From NCBI GenBank assembly GCA_003224195.1, contig QHYP01000015.1, forward strand, positions 1 to 6,466: a stretch of 6,466 nucleotides of DNA. Reading direction: 5' to 3'. A program made the translations under genes and the position numbers. The notes under the pieces were generated by a model. That model saw only the letters and a program-made list of their open reading frames with translations, was not told the DNA's origin and made no database searches. Below are positions 1 through 5,914 of the stretch, in pieces; positions within the stretch are counted from its first letter, which is position 1; each line of letters begins with the position of its first letter. Origin of the DNA: Acidobacteriota bacterium. GTDB lineage: Bacteria > Acidobacteriota > Terriglobia > Acidiferrales > UBA7541.

Positions 1-484
1 GAGCGCGCTTCTTTTCGTCTTCGCTGATTTTCTTCTCCTTTTCGAGTTTGTCGATGGCTTCCTTGATGTCGCGCCGGATGTTGCGCACTGCCGTGCGGTG
101 ATTCTCGAGCACCTTGTGGAGCAGCTTCACCAAATCCTTGCGCCGTTCTTCCGTGAGCGCTGGGATCGGCACACGAATCACTTTTCCATCGTTCATCGGA
201 TTGAGGCCGAGGTCGGACGCGCGGATGGCCTTGTCAATAAGCTGCGCCGCGCCGGGATCCCACGGCGAGATCACGATCATCGTTGGCTCCGGCACAGAAA
301 GCGTGCCGAGCTGATTGATGGGCATCGGCGTCCCGTGGTAGTCCACGCGGATGTGGTCCAGCAGCGACACGTTCGCGCGCCCGGTGCGCAGCGTCGCGAG
401 CTCCTTCCGAAAATCCTCCACGGCCTTTTCCATGCGCGTTCTGGCCTGCGCCATTGCGTCTCTCGTATTCGCAATCGTCATCAT
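1..484 (-). CDS. frr: Ribosome recycling factor, 3' end cut by window edge
   Basis: Ribosome recycling factor acts in the cytoplasm with EF-G to split the post-termination ribosome and free mRNA and tRNA. The 161 full codons in the window carry the family's conserved blocks in order: RTGRA (residues 33-37), LLDHIRVDYHGTPMPINQL, SDLGLNP, LTEERRK and RNIRRD, then the start of the charged C-terminal helix. The family is about 185 residues, so roughly 25 are missing beyond position 1. I chose the ATG at 484 because GGAG (494-491) lies six bases upstream. The adjacent ATG at 481 is equally readable, and an ATG at 451 would remove part of the first helix. The gene lies 70 bases after pyrH with no terminator between them, so the two are probably co-transcribed. 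Identity is certain; only the exact start is open. Confidence 0.96.
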   Translation of the reverse strand, partial: MMTIANTRDAMAQARTRMEKAVEDFRKELATLRTGRANVSLLDHIRVDYHGTPMPINQLGTLSVPEPTMIVISPWDPGAAQLIDKAIRASDLGLNPMNDGKVIRVPIPALTEERRKDLVKLLHKVLENHRTAVRNIRRDIKEAIDKLEKEKKISEDEKKRA

Positions 485-554
485 CGCCTGCTCCGGTGGC
501 ACCCCGAATGAAATGGATAGGATCCCGGAAGCCGCGCTCGATCGCTCCGGCGGT

Positions 555-1313
555 TCATTCCGGCGAAATCGTTGAACCCACGCGCTCGCCCATCACGACT
601 CGCTTGAGGTTGCCGGGCACGTTCATGTTGAAGACCACGATCGGCATTTTGTTGTCCATGCAGAGAGAAATCGCCGTCGCGTCCATCACCTTCAGGCCTT
701 TCTGCAGCACGTCCGCATAACTGATCTTGGAAAAGAATTTTGCGCTCGATACCTTTTCCGGATCGGCGTCGTAGATACCGTCCACGCGCGTCGCCTTCAA
801 GATCACCTGCGCCTTGATCTCCATCGCGCGCAATGCCGCGGCCGTGTCCGTCGAAAAGTATGGGTTCCCAGTGCCGGCGGCAAAGATGACCACGCGGTCC
901 TTCTCGAGGTGCCGGGTCGCTCGGCGCCGGATGAGCGGCTCCGCCACTTCGTGCATCTCGATGGCCGTCAGCACGCGAGTGAACACCTCCTGTTTTTCGA
1001 GCGCATCCTGCAGGGCCAGGCTGTTGATCACCGTGGCTAGCATGCCCATATAGTCGCCGGTCGCGCGGTCGATTTCGAAGCCTTTCTGGCGGGCTCCGCG
1101 GAAAATGTTCCCGCCGCCGACGACGATGGCCACCTGCACGCCGAGCTCGCGGATGTCTTTCACTTCGCGCGCAATCGCAGCGATCGTTTCACCATGAATG
1201 CCGAATCCGTCGGGTCCCTGCAGCGATTCACCGGAAAGTTTCAATACAATCCGTCGAAAGACCGGTGTGGCTTTCCGCGGCGCCGGGCGCGCCGCCACAC
1301 TCGCCTCTTTCAT
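555..1313 (-). CDS. pyrH: UMP kinase (uridylate kinase)
   Basis: PyrH phosphorylates UMP to UDP with ATP in pyrimidine nucleotide synthesis. It is a cytoplasmic, hexameric enzyme of the amino acid kinase fold. The 252-residue product shows KLSGE (25-29), GGGNIFRG (66-73), GDYMGMLAT (86-94), GTGNPYF with following D156 (147-156), KATRVDGIYDADP (173-185) and a C-terminal FNMNVPG...VVMGE block. All are hallmarks of bacterial UMP kinase. The usual length is about 240, the excess being a short basic N-terminal tail. The frame stays open up to an ATG at 1388, but that start would lie upstream of the predicted promoter. I prefer the ATG at 1313, preceded by GAGGAAAA. It sits upstream of frr, the usual partner, and is separated from tsf by a terminator, so it may have its own promoter. 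Confidence 0.95.
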   Translation of the reverse strand: MKEASVAARPAPRKATPVFRRIVLKLSGESLQGPDGFGIHGETIAAIAREVKDIRELGVQVAIVVGGGNIFRGARQKGFEIDRATGDYMGMLATVINSLALQDALEKQEVFTRVLTAIEMHEVAEPLIRRRATRHLEKDRVVIFAAGTGNPYFSTDTAAALRAMEIKAQVILKATRVDGIYDADPEKVSSAKFFSKISYADVLQKGLKVMDATAISLCMDNKMPIVVFNMNVPGNLKRVVMGERVGSTISPE

Positions 1314-1321
1314 TTTTCCTC
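1314..1321 (-). promoter_or_regulatory. Ribosome binding site of pyrH
   Basis: GAGG at 1321-1318 on the minus strand is followed by four A residues and the ATG at 1313. Spacing is slightly short, but it is the only Shine-Dalgarno-like sequence near any of the in-frame ATGs (1388, 1325, 1313), so it decides the start. Confidence 0.6.
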
Positions 1322-1359
1322 GCATTCGGTTGGGCCGGCCTCGCGCAAAAATCCCCGGA

Positions 1360-1368
1360 ATTGTAACA
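1360..1368 (-). promoter_or_regulatory. Candidate extended -10 promoter for pyrH-frr
   Basis: The minus strand reads TGTTACAAT (1368-1360): a TG dinucleotide, one base, then TACAAT, five of six matches to the -10 consensus. It lies in the tsf-pyrH gap just downstream of a strong terminator and about 47 bases before the pyrH ATG. No good -35 hexamer is visible at 16-18 bases, which is tolerated in extended -10 promoters. Transcription would start near 1353 and give a leader of about 40 bases. This is inference from motif and position. Confidence 0.45.
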
Positions 1369-1405
1369 AAGAACGCCTTCGCCCGCACGACGGCGGCGGG
1401 GCCGT

Positions 1406-1443
1406 AAACAAAACGGGCGCTCCGGCGAAATCGGAACGCCCGT
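1406..1443 (-). terminator. Intrinsic terminator after tsf
   Basis: Read on the minus strand, the arm ACGGGCGTTCCG (1443-1432) pairs over 12 positions, with one G-U wobble, with CGGAGCGCCCGT (1424-1413) around a seven-base loop. TTTGTTT (1412-1406) follows directly. This is a textbook rho-independent terminator 27 bases after the tsf stop codon. It would end or attenuate the ribosomal protein transcript before pyrH. Confidence 0.85.
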
Positions 1444-1470
1444 CGGCCTTCCTTATTTCTTGTGTGCCGC

Positions 1471-2148
1471 TCAAGCAGGGTCCGCGGCTGGTGTGTCGCC
1501 GCTGCTGCCCGAACCTGGGCCCGGCGTTCCCGTCACCTCACCCACCTTGAAGCGCACGAACCGCTTCACCGTGATGTTCTCGCCCAGCTTCGCGATGCAC
1601 TGGTTGATGAGCTCACCGACCGTGAGCGACTCGTCCTTGATGAAGTGCTGCTCGTAGAGGCACGTCTCCTCATAGAACTTCTCCATCTTGCCCCCGACGA
1701 TCTTCTCGATCACCGGCTCGGGTTTCCCAGTGGCCCGCGCCTGCTCCCCGTAGATCTCCCGCTCCTTCTCGAGCATATCCGGCGTCACATCTTCGCGGCG
1801 GACGTACCGCGGTTCGAGCGCGGCGATGTGCATCGCCACGTCGTGGCACAGTTGCTGGAACGCCTCCGTGCGCGCAACGAAGTCCGATTCGCAATTCACT
1901 TCCACAATCACGCCGATCTTTCCGCCGGCGTGGATGTAGCTCGCCACGAGCCCTTCGGTGGCCTCGCGCGTCGCCTTCTTCGCGGCCATGGCCTGTCCCT
2001 TCTTCCGCAGGACGTTGATCGCCTTCTCGATGTCTCCGCCCGCTTCCACCAGAGCGGCGCGGCAGTCGCTGAATCCCGCGCTAGTGCGCTTGCGCAGTTC
2101 TTTCACCAGCAGTGCAGGAATTTGCATGGCTTGTGGCTTCGTGCTCAT
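1471..2148 (-). CDS. tsf: Translation elongation factor Ts, short form
   Basis: EF-Ts is the cytoplasmic exchange factor that releases GDP from EF-Tu. The 225-residue protein has an N-terminal UBA-like region with LVKELRKRT and TSAGFSDC (22-29), then the core with ESDFVAR (87-93; the family's (T/S)DFV contact to EF-Tu). The end of the core reads IAKLGENITVKRFVRF, followed by a low-complexity tail rich in Gly, Ser, Pro and Ala. E. coli EF-Ts is about 283 residues; this one resembles the shorter class with a reduced core, as in Thermus. The start at 2148 is chosen because of its purine-rich leader. An internal ATG at 2127, seven codons in, aligns with the usual family start but has no ribosome binding site. 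TSAGFSDC is an unusual version of the common TGAGMMDC motif. The gene sits 107 bases after rpsB, the near-universal neighbour. Confidence 0.96.
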   Translation of the reverse strand: MSTKPQAMQIPALLVKELRKRTSAGFSDCRAALVEAGGDIEKAINVLRKKGQAMAAKKATREATEGLVASYIHAGGKIGVIVEVNCESDFVARTEAFQQLCHDVAMHIAALEPRYVRREDVTPDMLEKEREIYGEQARATGKPEPVIEKIVGGKMEKFYEETCLYEQHFIKDESLTVGELINQCIAKLGENITVKRFVRFKVGEVTGTPGPGSGSSGDTPAADPA

Positions 2149-2183
2149 CCTGATTCCCTTTTCCTCAGATTTCCTTACCTCCT
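2149..2183 (-). promoter_or_regulatory. Purine-rich tsf leader with a distant perfect Shine-Dalgarno
   Basis: The minus strand holds AGGAGGT at 2183-2177, a perfect anti-16S match, but it is 28 bases before the tsf ATG. Further GGA- and GAGG-like runs follow at AAGGA, GAGGA and AGGGA. The nearest usable site for the ATG at 2148 is AGGG, about seven bases upstream. No start codon follows the perfect motif at normal spacing, so it is not the site of a small ORF. Confidence 0.5.
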
Positions 2184-2201
2184 GGTTTGGGTTACAGAAA
2201 C

Positions 2202-2230
2202 GGCCCGCCCCGAGCGGCTCAGGGCGGGCC
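2202..2230 (-). terminator. GC-rich hairpin between rpsB and tsf (possible attenuator)
   Basis: On the minus strand GGCCCGCCC (2230-2222) pairs perfectly with GGGCGGGCC (2210-2202). Four more pairs inside (TGAG with CTCG, one wobble) leave a three-base loop. The sequence after it is GTTTCTGT, a poor T tract. It lies 25 bases after the rpsB stop. It may act as a weak terminator or attenuator, or as an mRNA end-protecting or processing stem. The structure is seen; the role is inferred. Confidence 0.5.
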
Positions 2231-2255
2231 CGTCAGGGCGCAAGAGGCGCGCCGG

Positions 2256-3113
2256 CTAGCGCTTCGCGTCCTCGTCGTCGGGCGGCACGGTGGACTCGGC
2301 CTCGAGATCCACGAAGTCGCCTTCCTGTTTTTCATACTGCTCGTACGCGCTCGTATCGACGAATTCGACTTGTTCGGCAAGAGCCTGGTCACTGGCAGCC
2401 TTCTGATCGGCCACCTGCGTCTGCTCGTAGGCCGCGCGGCCCTCGATCACCGATTCCGAAATCTTCGTGGTGAACAGCCGGATGGCACGGAGCGCGTCGT
2501 CGTTTCCAGGGATGATCCAGTCCACCGCGTCCGGGTCGCAGTTCGTGTCCACCACCGCGACCACGGGAACGCCCATGCGCCGCGCCTCCTTGACAGCGAT
2601 CTCTTCCGCGTTCGAGTCGATCACAAACATCGCATCCGGAAGTTGCGCCATGTTCTCGACGCCTTCGAGGTTTTGATGCAAATGCTTCATTTCGCGCTCC
2701 AGCCGCGCGTGCTCCTTTTTGGAAAGCTGGTCCATCCGGCCGTCTTCGGTCATGGCCTTCAGCAGCTTCAGCCGCTTGATGGATTTTTGCAGCGTCGCCC
2801 AGTTCGTCAATGTTCCACCGAGCCAGCGGTGGTTCACGAAAAACGCGCTGCAGCGCTTGGCCTCCTCCGCGATGGCTTCCTGGGCCTGGCGTTTCGTCCC
2901 GACAAACAAAATCGTCTTGCCCTGCGTCGTAAGATCGCAGACGAAGCGGCTTGCTTCGCGAAACATTTTGAGGGTTTTCTGCAGGTCAATGATGTGGATC
3001 CCGTTGCGCTCGCCGAAAATGTATTCCTTCATTTTCGGATTCCAGCGCCGCGTCTGGTGGCCGAAGTGGACCCCGGCCTCCAGCAACTCTTTCATCGTAA
3101 TTTCAACTGCCAA
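2256..3113 (-). CDS. rpsB: 30S ribosomal protein S2
   Basis: S2 is a late-assembling small-subunit protein that binds 16S rRNA on the solvent side near the Shine-Dalgarno channel. The 285-residue product has the diagnostic blocks HFGHQTRRWNPKM (16-28), IFGERNGIHIIDLQKT (32-47), FVGTKRQA (70-77), NHRWLGGTLTNW (94-105) and the DTNCDP...IPGNDDA region. The C-terminal tail of about 40 residues is acidic (QEGDFVDLEAES, DDEDAKR) and longer than in E. coli (about 241 residues in all). The start is TTG at 3113, set by a perfect AGGAGG four bases upstream. Using it gives MAVEITMKELLEAG, which matches the family's N-terminus. The next ATG at 3095 would cut six residues and lacks a binding site. The gene follows rpsI by 127 bases and precedes tsf. 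Confidence 0.97.
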   Translation of the reverse strand: MAVEITMKELLEAGVHFGHQTRRWNPKMKEYIFGERNGIHIIDLQKTLKMFREASRFVCDLTTQGKTILFVGTKRQAQEAIAEEAKRCSAFFVNHRWLGGTLTNWATLQKSIKRLKLLKAMTEDGRMDQLSKKEHARLEREMKHLHQNLEGVENMAQLPDAMFVIDSNAEEIAVKEARRMGVPVVAVVDTNCDPDAVDWIIPGNDDALRAIRLFTTKISESVIEGRAAYEQTQVADQKAASDQALAEQVEFVDTSAYEQYEKQEGDFVDLEAESTVPPDDEDAKR

Positions 3114-3117
3114 TGAT

Positions 3118-3123
3118 CCTCCT
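3118..3123 (-). promoter_or_regulatory. Ribosome binding site fixing the TTG start of rpsB
   Basis: AGGAGG at 3123-3118 is followed by ATCA and TTG. The perfect anti-16S match compensates for the weak start codon and rules out the ATG at 3095. Confidence 0.8.
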
Positions 3124-3137
3124 TAGTGGATTGCCGT

Positions 3138-3166
3138 TTGCGGCCGCGGCGGAGATGCCGCCGCAA
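3138..3166 (-). other. Overlapping hairpins in the rpsI-rpsB gap
   Basis: GCGGCGG (3146-3152) can pair with CCGCCGC (3158-3164) around five bases. Alternatively TTGCGGC (3138-3144) pairs with GCCGCAA (3160-3166), and the two choices exclude each other. A second inverted repeat, GCCGGC at 3182-3187 and 3193-3198, lies further upstream. No T tract follows on the minus strand, so these are not terminators. They sit in the 127-base leader before the rpsB ribosome binding site. Any regulatory role is speculative. Confidence 0.35.
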
Positions 3167-3240
3167 CAGAACGGCCTTTTTGCCGGCGCCTTGCCGGCCG
3201 TGAATTTGGGGGGCACACTAACGTCTGCCCGCCACACCCT

Positions 3241-3690
3241 TTAACGCTTGGTGAACTGGAAGCGCTTTCGCGCCCCCTTCTGCCCGTACTTCTTGCGCTC
3301 CTTCATGCGCGAGTCGCGCGTTAAAAAGCCGTTCTTACGCAACGCCGGTCGCAGCTCCGGATTGAACCGCGCCAGAGCGCGCGCAAGACCCATGCGCACC
3401 GCGCCGGATTGCCCGCCGATGCCCCCGCCGTGCGCCGTGACCATCACGTCCACCTGGTCCGCCGTGTTGGTGAACTTCAACGCCTCGATCGCCGCGTGGT
3501 GCCAAGCGTGATTCGGAAAATATTTGTCCACGGTTCGCCCGTTCACCGTGAACTTCCCGGATCCTGGACGCAAGAACACGCGCGCCACGGCTTCCTTCCG
3601 GCGCCCCGTGCCCAGAAACCACGTTTTCGGCCCGCCCGTGACAGGTGTTTCCGTTGACCGCTGTGCGGTCACACTTGCCAAATCACTCAA
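3241..3690 (-). CDS. rpsI: 30S ribosomal protein S9
   Basis: S9 is a small-subunit head protein whose C-terminal tail reaches the P-site tRNA. The 149-residue product contains GTGRRKEAVARVF, KFTVNGR, VTAHGGGIGGQSGAVRMG, RKNGFLTRDSR and ERKKYGQKGARK, and ends in FTKR, the conserved tRNA-contacting terminus. It has about 15-20 extra N-terminal residues (MSDLASVTAQRS...) compared with the 130-residue E. coli protein. The start is TTG at 3690, chosen because AGGAGG (3700-3695) stands four bases upstream, the same arrangement as rpsB. No in-frame ATG lies in the first part of the gene. It follows rplM by 81 bases, the usual L13-S9 pairing. Confidence 0.96.
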   Translation of the reverse strand: MSDLASVTAQRSTETPVTGGPKTWFLGTGRRKEAVARVFLRPGSGKFTVNGRTVDKYFPNHAWHHAAIEALKFTNTADQVDVMVTAHGGGIGGQSGAVRMGLARALARFNPELRPALRKNGFLTRDSRMKERKKYGQKGARKRFQFTKR

Positions 3691-3694
3691 CTTT

Positions 3695-3700
3695 CCTCCT
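3695..3700 (-). promoter_or_regulatory. Ribosome binding site fixing the TTG start of rpsI
   Basis: AGGAGG at 3700-3695 is followed by AAAG and TTG at 3690. It is the only Shine-Dalgarno-like sequence near the start of the S9 frame. Confidence 0.8.
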
Positions 3701-3771
3701 CACACTTTGCGCCCGCGGGATTTCCTTCTCGGGAAGAAAACCGCTACGTGCGGAAAAATCTTCTTCGCGAA

Positions 3772-4221
3772 CTACATCGACAAAGCTTGAGGCTTTTGCC
3801 CCGAATGCCGCGCCAGCCCGCTTGCGTCGCGATACACGCGGAGCTTTTTCGCCCGGCGCGCCCGCAGCTTATTCTTGGGCAACATGCCCAGAATAGCCTC
3901 GCGCACCATCCAGTCGGCGCGCTGCGGACGAATCCGCCGCGCCGGCACGGCCTTCAACCCGCCCGGATAGCCGCTATGCGAGTAATAAATTTTCTGTTCG
4001 AGTTTATTCCCGGTCAGCCGGACCTTGTCCGCATTGATCACGATCACGTGATCGCCCGAATCCAGATACGGCGTAAACGTCGGCTTATCCTTGCCGATCA
4101 GCACGCGCGCCACGCGCGTCGCCAGCCGTCCCAGTACCTGGTCGGTGGCGTCCACAATGAACCAGGCCGCGCCCCTCTTGAGCGCTTCGGCTTCTTCTCC
4201 TTTGGCTACGTACGTCGTCAT
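3772..4221 (-). CDS. rplM: 50S ribosomal protein L13
   Basis: L13 is an early-assembling large-subunit protein that binds 23S rRNA. From the ATG at 4221 the product is 149 residues, close to the usual 142-147. It shows TTYVAK at the N-terminus, FIVDATDQVLGRLAT, FTPYLDSGDHVIVINA, LTGNKLEQKIYYSHSGYPGGLK, GMLPKNKL and KKLRVY. The frame is open to 4278, and ATGs at 4278 and 4257 are possible on paper. However, the predicted promoter lies at 4288-4260, so transcription should start near 4253, leaving only 4221 on the mRNA. That start also matches the family N-terminus. The ribosome binding site is weak (GGGGAAGGG about 13 bases upstream). It is the first gene of the minus-strand block. Confidence 0.96.
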   Translation of the reverse strand: MTTYVAKGEEAEALKRGAAWFIVDATDQVLGRLATRVARVLIGKDKPTFTPYLDSGDHVIVINADKVRLTGNKLEQKIYYSHSGYPGGLKAVPARRIRPQRADWMVREAILGMLPKNKLRARRAKKLRVYRDASGLARHSGQKPQALSM

Positions 4222-4259
4222 TCGCCCAGTGACACCCTTCCCCGCAAAGACAAACATTA

Positions 4260-4288
4260 ATCTTAGAGTATGCCCCATGCCTTGTCAA
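4260..4288 (-). promoter_or_regulatory. Sigma70-type promoter of the rplM block
   Basis: On the minus strand a perfect -35 TTGACA (4288-4283) is followed, after exactly 17 bases, by TAAGAT (4265-4260), four of six matches to TATAAT. The start of transcription would be near 4253, about 32 bases before the rplM ATG. Its position directly ahead of the first ribosomal protein gene supports it as the main promoter of rplM-rpsI and perhaps on through tsf. Confidence 0.75.
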
Positions 4289-4358
4289 CGCGCTTAGCGA
4301 GCCTCGCATCCAACGAAAATGATAGGCTTACGCGAGCTACAAGTCTGACTGCCCGCTC

Positions 4359-4370
4359 AAAAAAGGGGGG
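4359..4370 (+). promoter_or_regulatory. A6-G6 tract serving as ribosome binding site of the M48 gene
   Basis: Six A (4359-4364) and six G (4365-4370) stand seven bases before the ATG at 4378. The G run can pair with the anti-Shine-Dalgarno through G-C and one G-U pair, and no other candidate is nearby. It decides the start over the upstream ATG at 4270. Confidence 0.55.
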
Positions 4371-4377
4371 CTTTGCC

Positions 4378-5856
4378 ATGGGTAACTTCGTACGGCCGCT
4401 CATTGCTCTTCTTCTTTCGGAACTCCTAATTCTTCTCCCCGTCGCGCCTTCCGCGCAAGCGCCCGCGCCGCAACCCGCGCCCCGAACCCGCCCGCGCAAG
4501 CCCGCAGGTGATACCTGCCGCACGCTGCATTGCTATTTGAGCAAGTCGTATCTCGACCTCTTCGAGCTCTCTCCTCATCTCGAATTCAGCGCCTCGGAAT
4601 ACGCCGCCGAGAAACAGGCGCTTGAAGAGGGCCGCAAGTCCTGCGTGGGCACCTTCAAGGCCCGCGCCAAGGAATATGGCCAACAGTTGGACAACCAGCA
4701 GAAACAGTTGAAGCTCGTGAGCGCCAAAGCGAACGACGACGAGCGCCATAACCTCCACTGCGACATCCAGAGCCTCCGCGCAAAAAAGACCGAAGCGGAG
4801 ATGCTTGCCAATCACGGCATCCCTACCGCGTACGATAATATGCAAGCCAAATTGCAACTCATCCAGCAATGGCCTGCGGAGCGCCGCCAGATCCTCGCGC
4901 AAATCGCTGACGGCTCCTACAACAAGCGCCGCTGGGGCGACACCAAGGACATCGGCTTTCGCGAAATCACCCCCGGGCAGGAAAAGGACATCAAGGCCGG
5001 CCAGGACATCATCAAAGAGATGAAAATGCGCGGCCTGATGCCGCACGACCTCGACAACAAGGAAATCCAAAACTACGTGGACTCTGTGGCGCAGCGCGTT
5101 GCGCAGCATTCGGACCTGCACATTCCCCTGCATGTCACCGTGCTCGATTCCAAGGAAATCAACGCATTCGCTCTGCCGGGCGGAAATCTTTTCGTGGAAC
5201 GCGGCCTGCTCGGGGCGGCGGACGATGAATCCGAGCTTGCCGGCGTGATCGGTCATGAAATCGCCCACGACGTGGCGCGCCATTCGCACAAGATGATGGT
5301 GCGGGCGACGATCGCCGGTATTTTTTTCCAAACCGCCGAAATAGCGGCCCTCGTGTTGACGGGCGGAGTCGCGAGCATCGGCTTGGCTTACGCGCTCGAG
5401 TACGGCTTCAGTGGGCTCGGCTTGCTCCTGGACCTGCGGCTTCTCGGCGTGAGCCGCGAATACGAACTCGAGGCCGACCAGCTCGGCATTCAATACGCGT
5501 GGAACAGCGGGTATGACACCAGCGGCTTCATTCGCTTCTTTGACAAAATCGCCACGAAAGAAGGCTACGCCCGGGGCATGAGCTGGTTCCGCACGCACCC
5601 CCCTTTTTACCAGCGCATGGTGGACGCGGAGCGTGAAATCATGTTCCTGCCCAAGAAACCGGACACGATCGTGCAAACTTCCGAGTTCGAGCAGATGAAG
5701 AAGACCCTTGCCCCGCTCACCGCCCAGGCGGACAAAGATCAAAAGGACAAGCCCAGTTTGCTGATGCCGGAGAAAGGGTGTCCCGAGCCGCAAAAAGTCG
5801 AATTTAAACCCGGCGAGTCCATAGATAGGATCTGCAGCAATGGCGGTCTGCATTAG
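4378..5856 (+). CDS. Secreted M48-family zinc metalloprotease
   Basis: This is a peptidase of family M48 (HtpX/Oma1/BepA type), probably acting in envelope protein quality control. The 492-residue product has a signal peptide (1-28, hydrophobic stretch then SAQA), a Pro/Ala-rich linker (29-43) and a charged, mostly helical region (about 45-220). The protease domain follows, with NAFALPGG (262-269) and the zinc motif HEIAH (293-297; E294 catalytic). E363 of the ELEAD motif (363-367) is the expected third ligand, and RTHP carries H407, a conserved His in BepA-like enzymes. Residues 310-356 between the zinc motifs are very hydrophobic and may contact the membrane. Six Cys (47, 52, 89, 128, 468, 486) all lie outside the catalytic domain. 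No TPR repeats follow, unlike BepA, so no gene symbol is given. It is divergent from rplM, with no clear promoter in the gap. Substrate unknown. Confidence 0.92.
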   Translation: MGNFVRPLIALLLSELLILLPVAPSAQAPAPQPAPRTRPRKPAGDTCRTLHCYLSKSYLDLFELSPHLEFSASEYAAEKQALEEGRKSCVGTFKARAKEYGQQLDNQQKQLKLVSAKANDDERHNLHCDIQSLRAKKTEAEMLANHGIPTAYDNMQAKLQLIQQWPAERRQILAQIADGSYNKRRWGDTKDIGFREITPGQEKDIKAGQDIIKEMKMRGLMPHDLDNKEIQNYVDSVAQRVAQHSDLHIPLHVTVLDSKEINAFALPGGNLFVERGLLGAADDESELAGVIGHEIAHDVARHSHKMMVRATIAGIFFQTAEIAALVLTGGVASIGLAYALEYGFSGLGLLLDLRLLGVSREYELEADQLGIQYAWNSGYDTSGFIRFFDKIATKEGYARGMSWFRTHPPFYQRMVDAEREIMFLPKKPDTIVQTSEFEQMKKTLAPLTAQADKDQKDKPSLLMPEKGCPEPQKVEFKPGESIDRICSNGGLH

Positions 5857-5914
5857 CCGGGCAACCCTTTCGCGCCCTTTGGGCTCGTTTCATTGGCTGG
5901 GGATATTTGGCTCC

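Noticed and set aside
1314..1388. Longer start (ATG 1388) for pyrH
   Set aside because: The added residues match no UMP kinase N-terminus, no ribosome binding site is present, and the predicted -10 box would fall within the coding region.
2187..3116. 309-residue plus-strand frame opposite rpsB
   Set aside because: Shadow of S2. Its translation is rich in Arg, His and Leu with no domain I recognise.
3177..3198. GCCGGC inverted repeat beside a T5 run as a terminator
   Set aside because: The T run precedes the stem on the plus strand and reads as A on the minus strand, so it cannot act as a tail for the minus-strand transcript.
4222..4278. Longer starts (ATG 4278 or 4257) for rplM
   Set aside because: Both lie within or upstream of the predicted transcription start near 4253, and L13 proteins begin at the TTYVAK block.
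4270..4377. Longer start (ATG 4270) for the M48 protease
   Set aside because: It would put 36 polar residues before the signal peptide and overlap the rplM promoter. The ATG at 4378 has a binding site and starts directly at the signal peptide.
4426..5853. 475-residue open frame antisense to nearly the whole protease gene
   Set aside because: It lies opposite a gene with clear M48 motifs and a signal peptide. Long antisense frames arise from GC-rich third-position bias, and its translation shows no recognisable domain.
5871..5890. Hairpin GCCC-TTT-GGGC just after the protease stop as terminator
   Set aside because: Only four contiguous pairs, then a mismatch, with TTTCATT following. The stem at 5915-5948 with T7 is far better.
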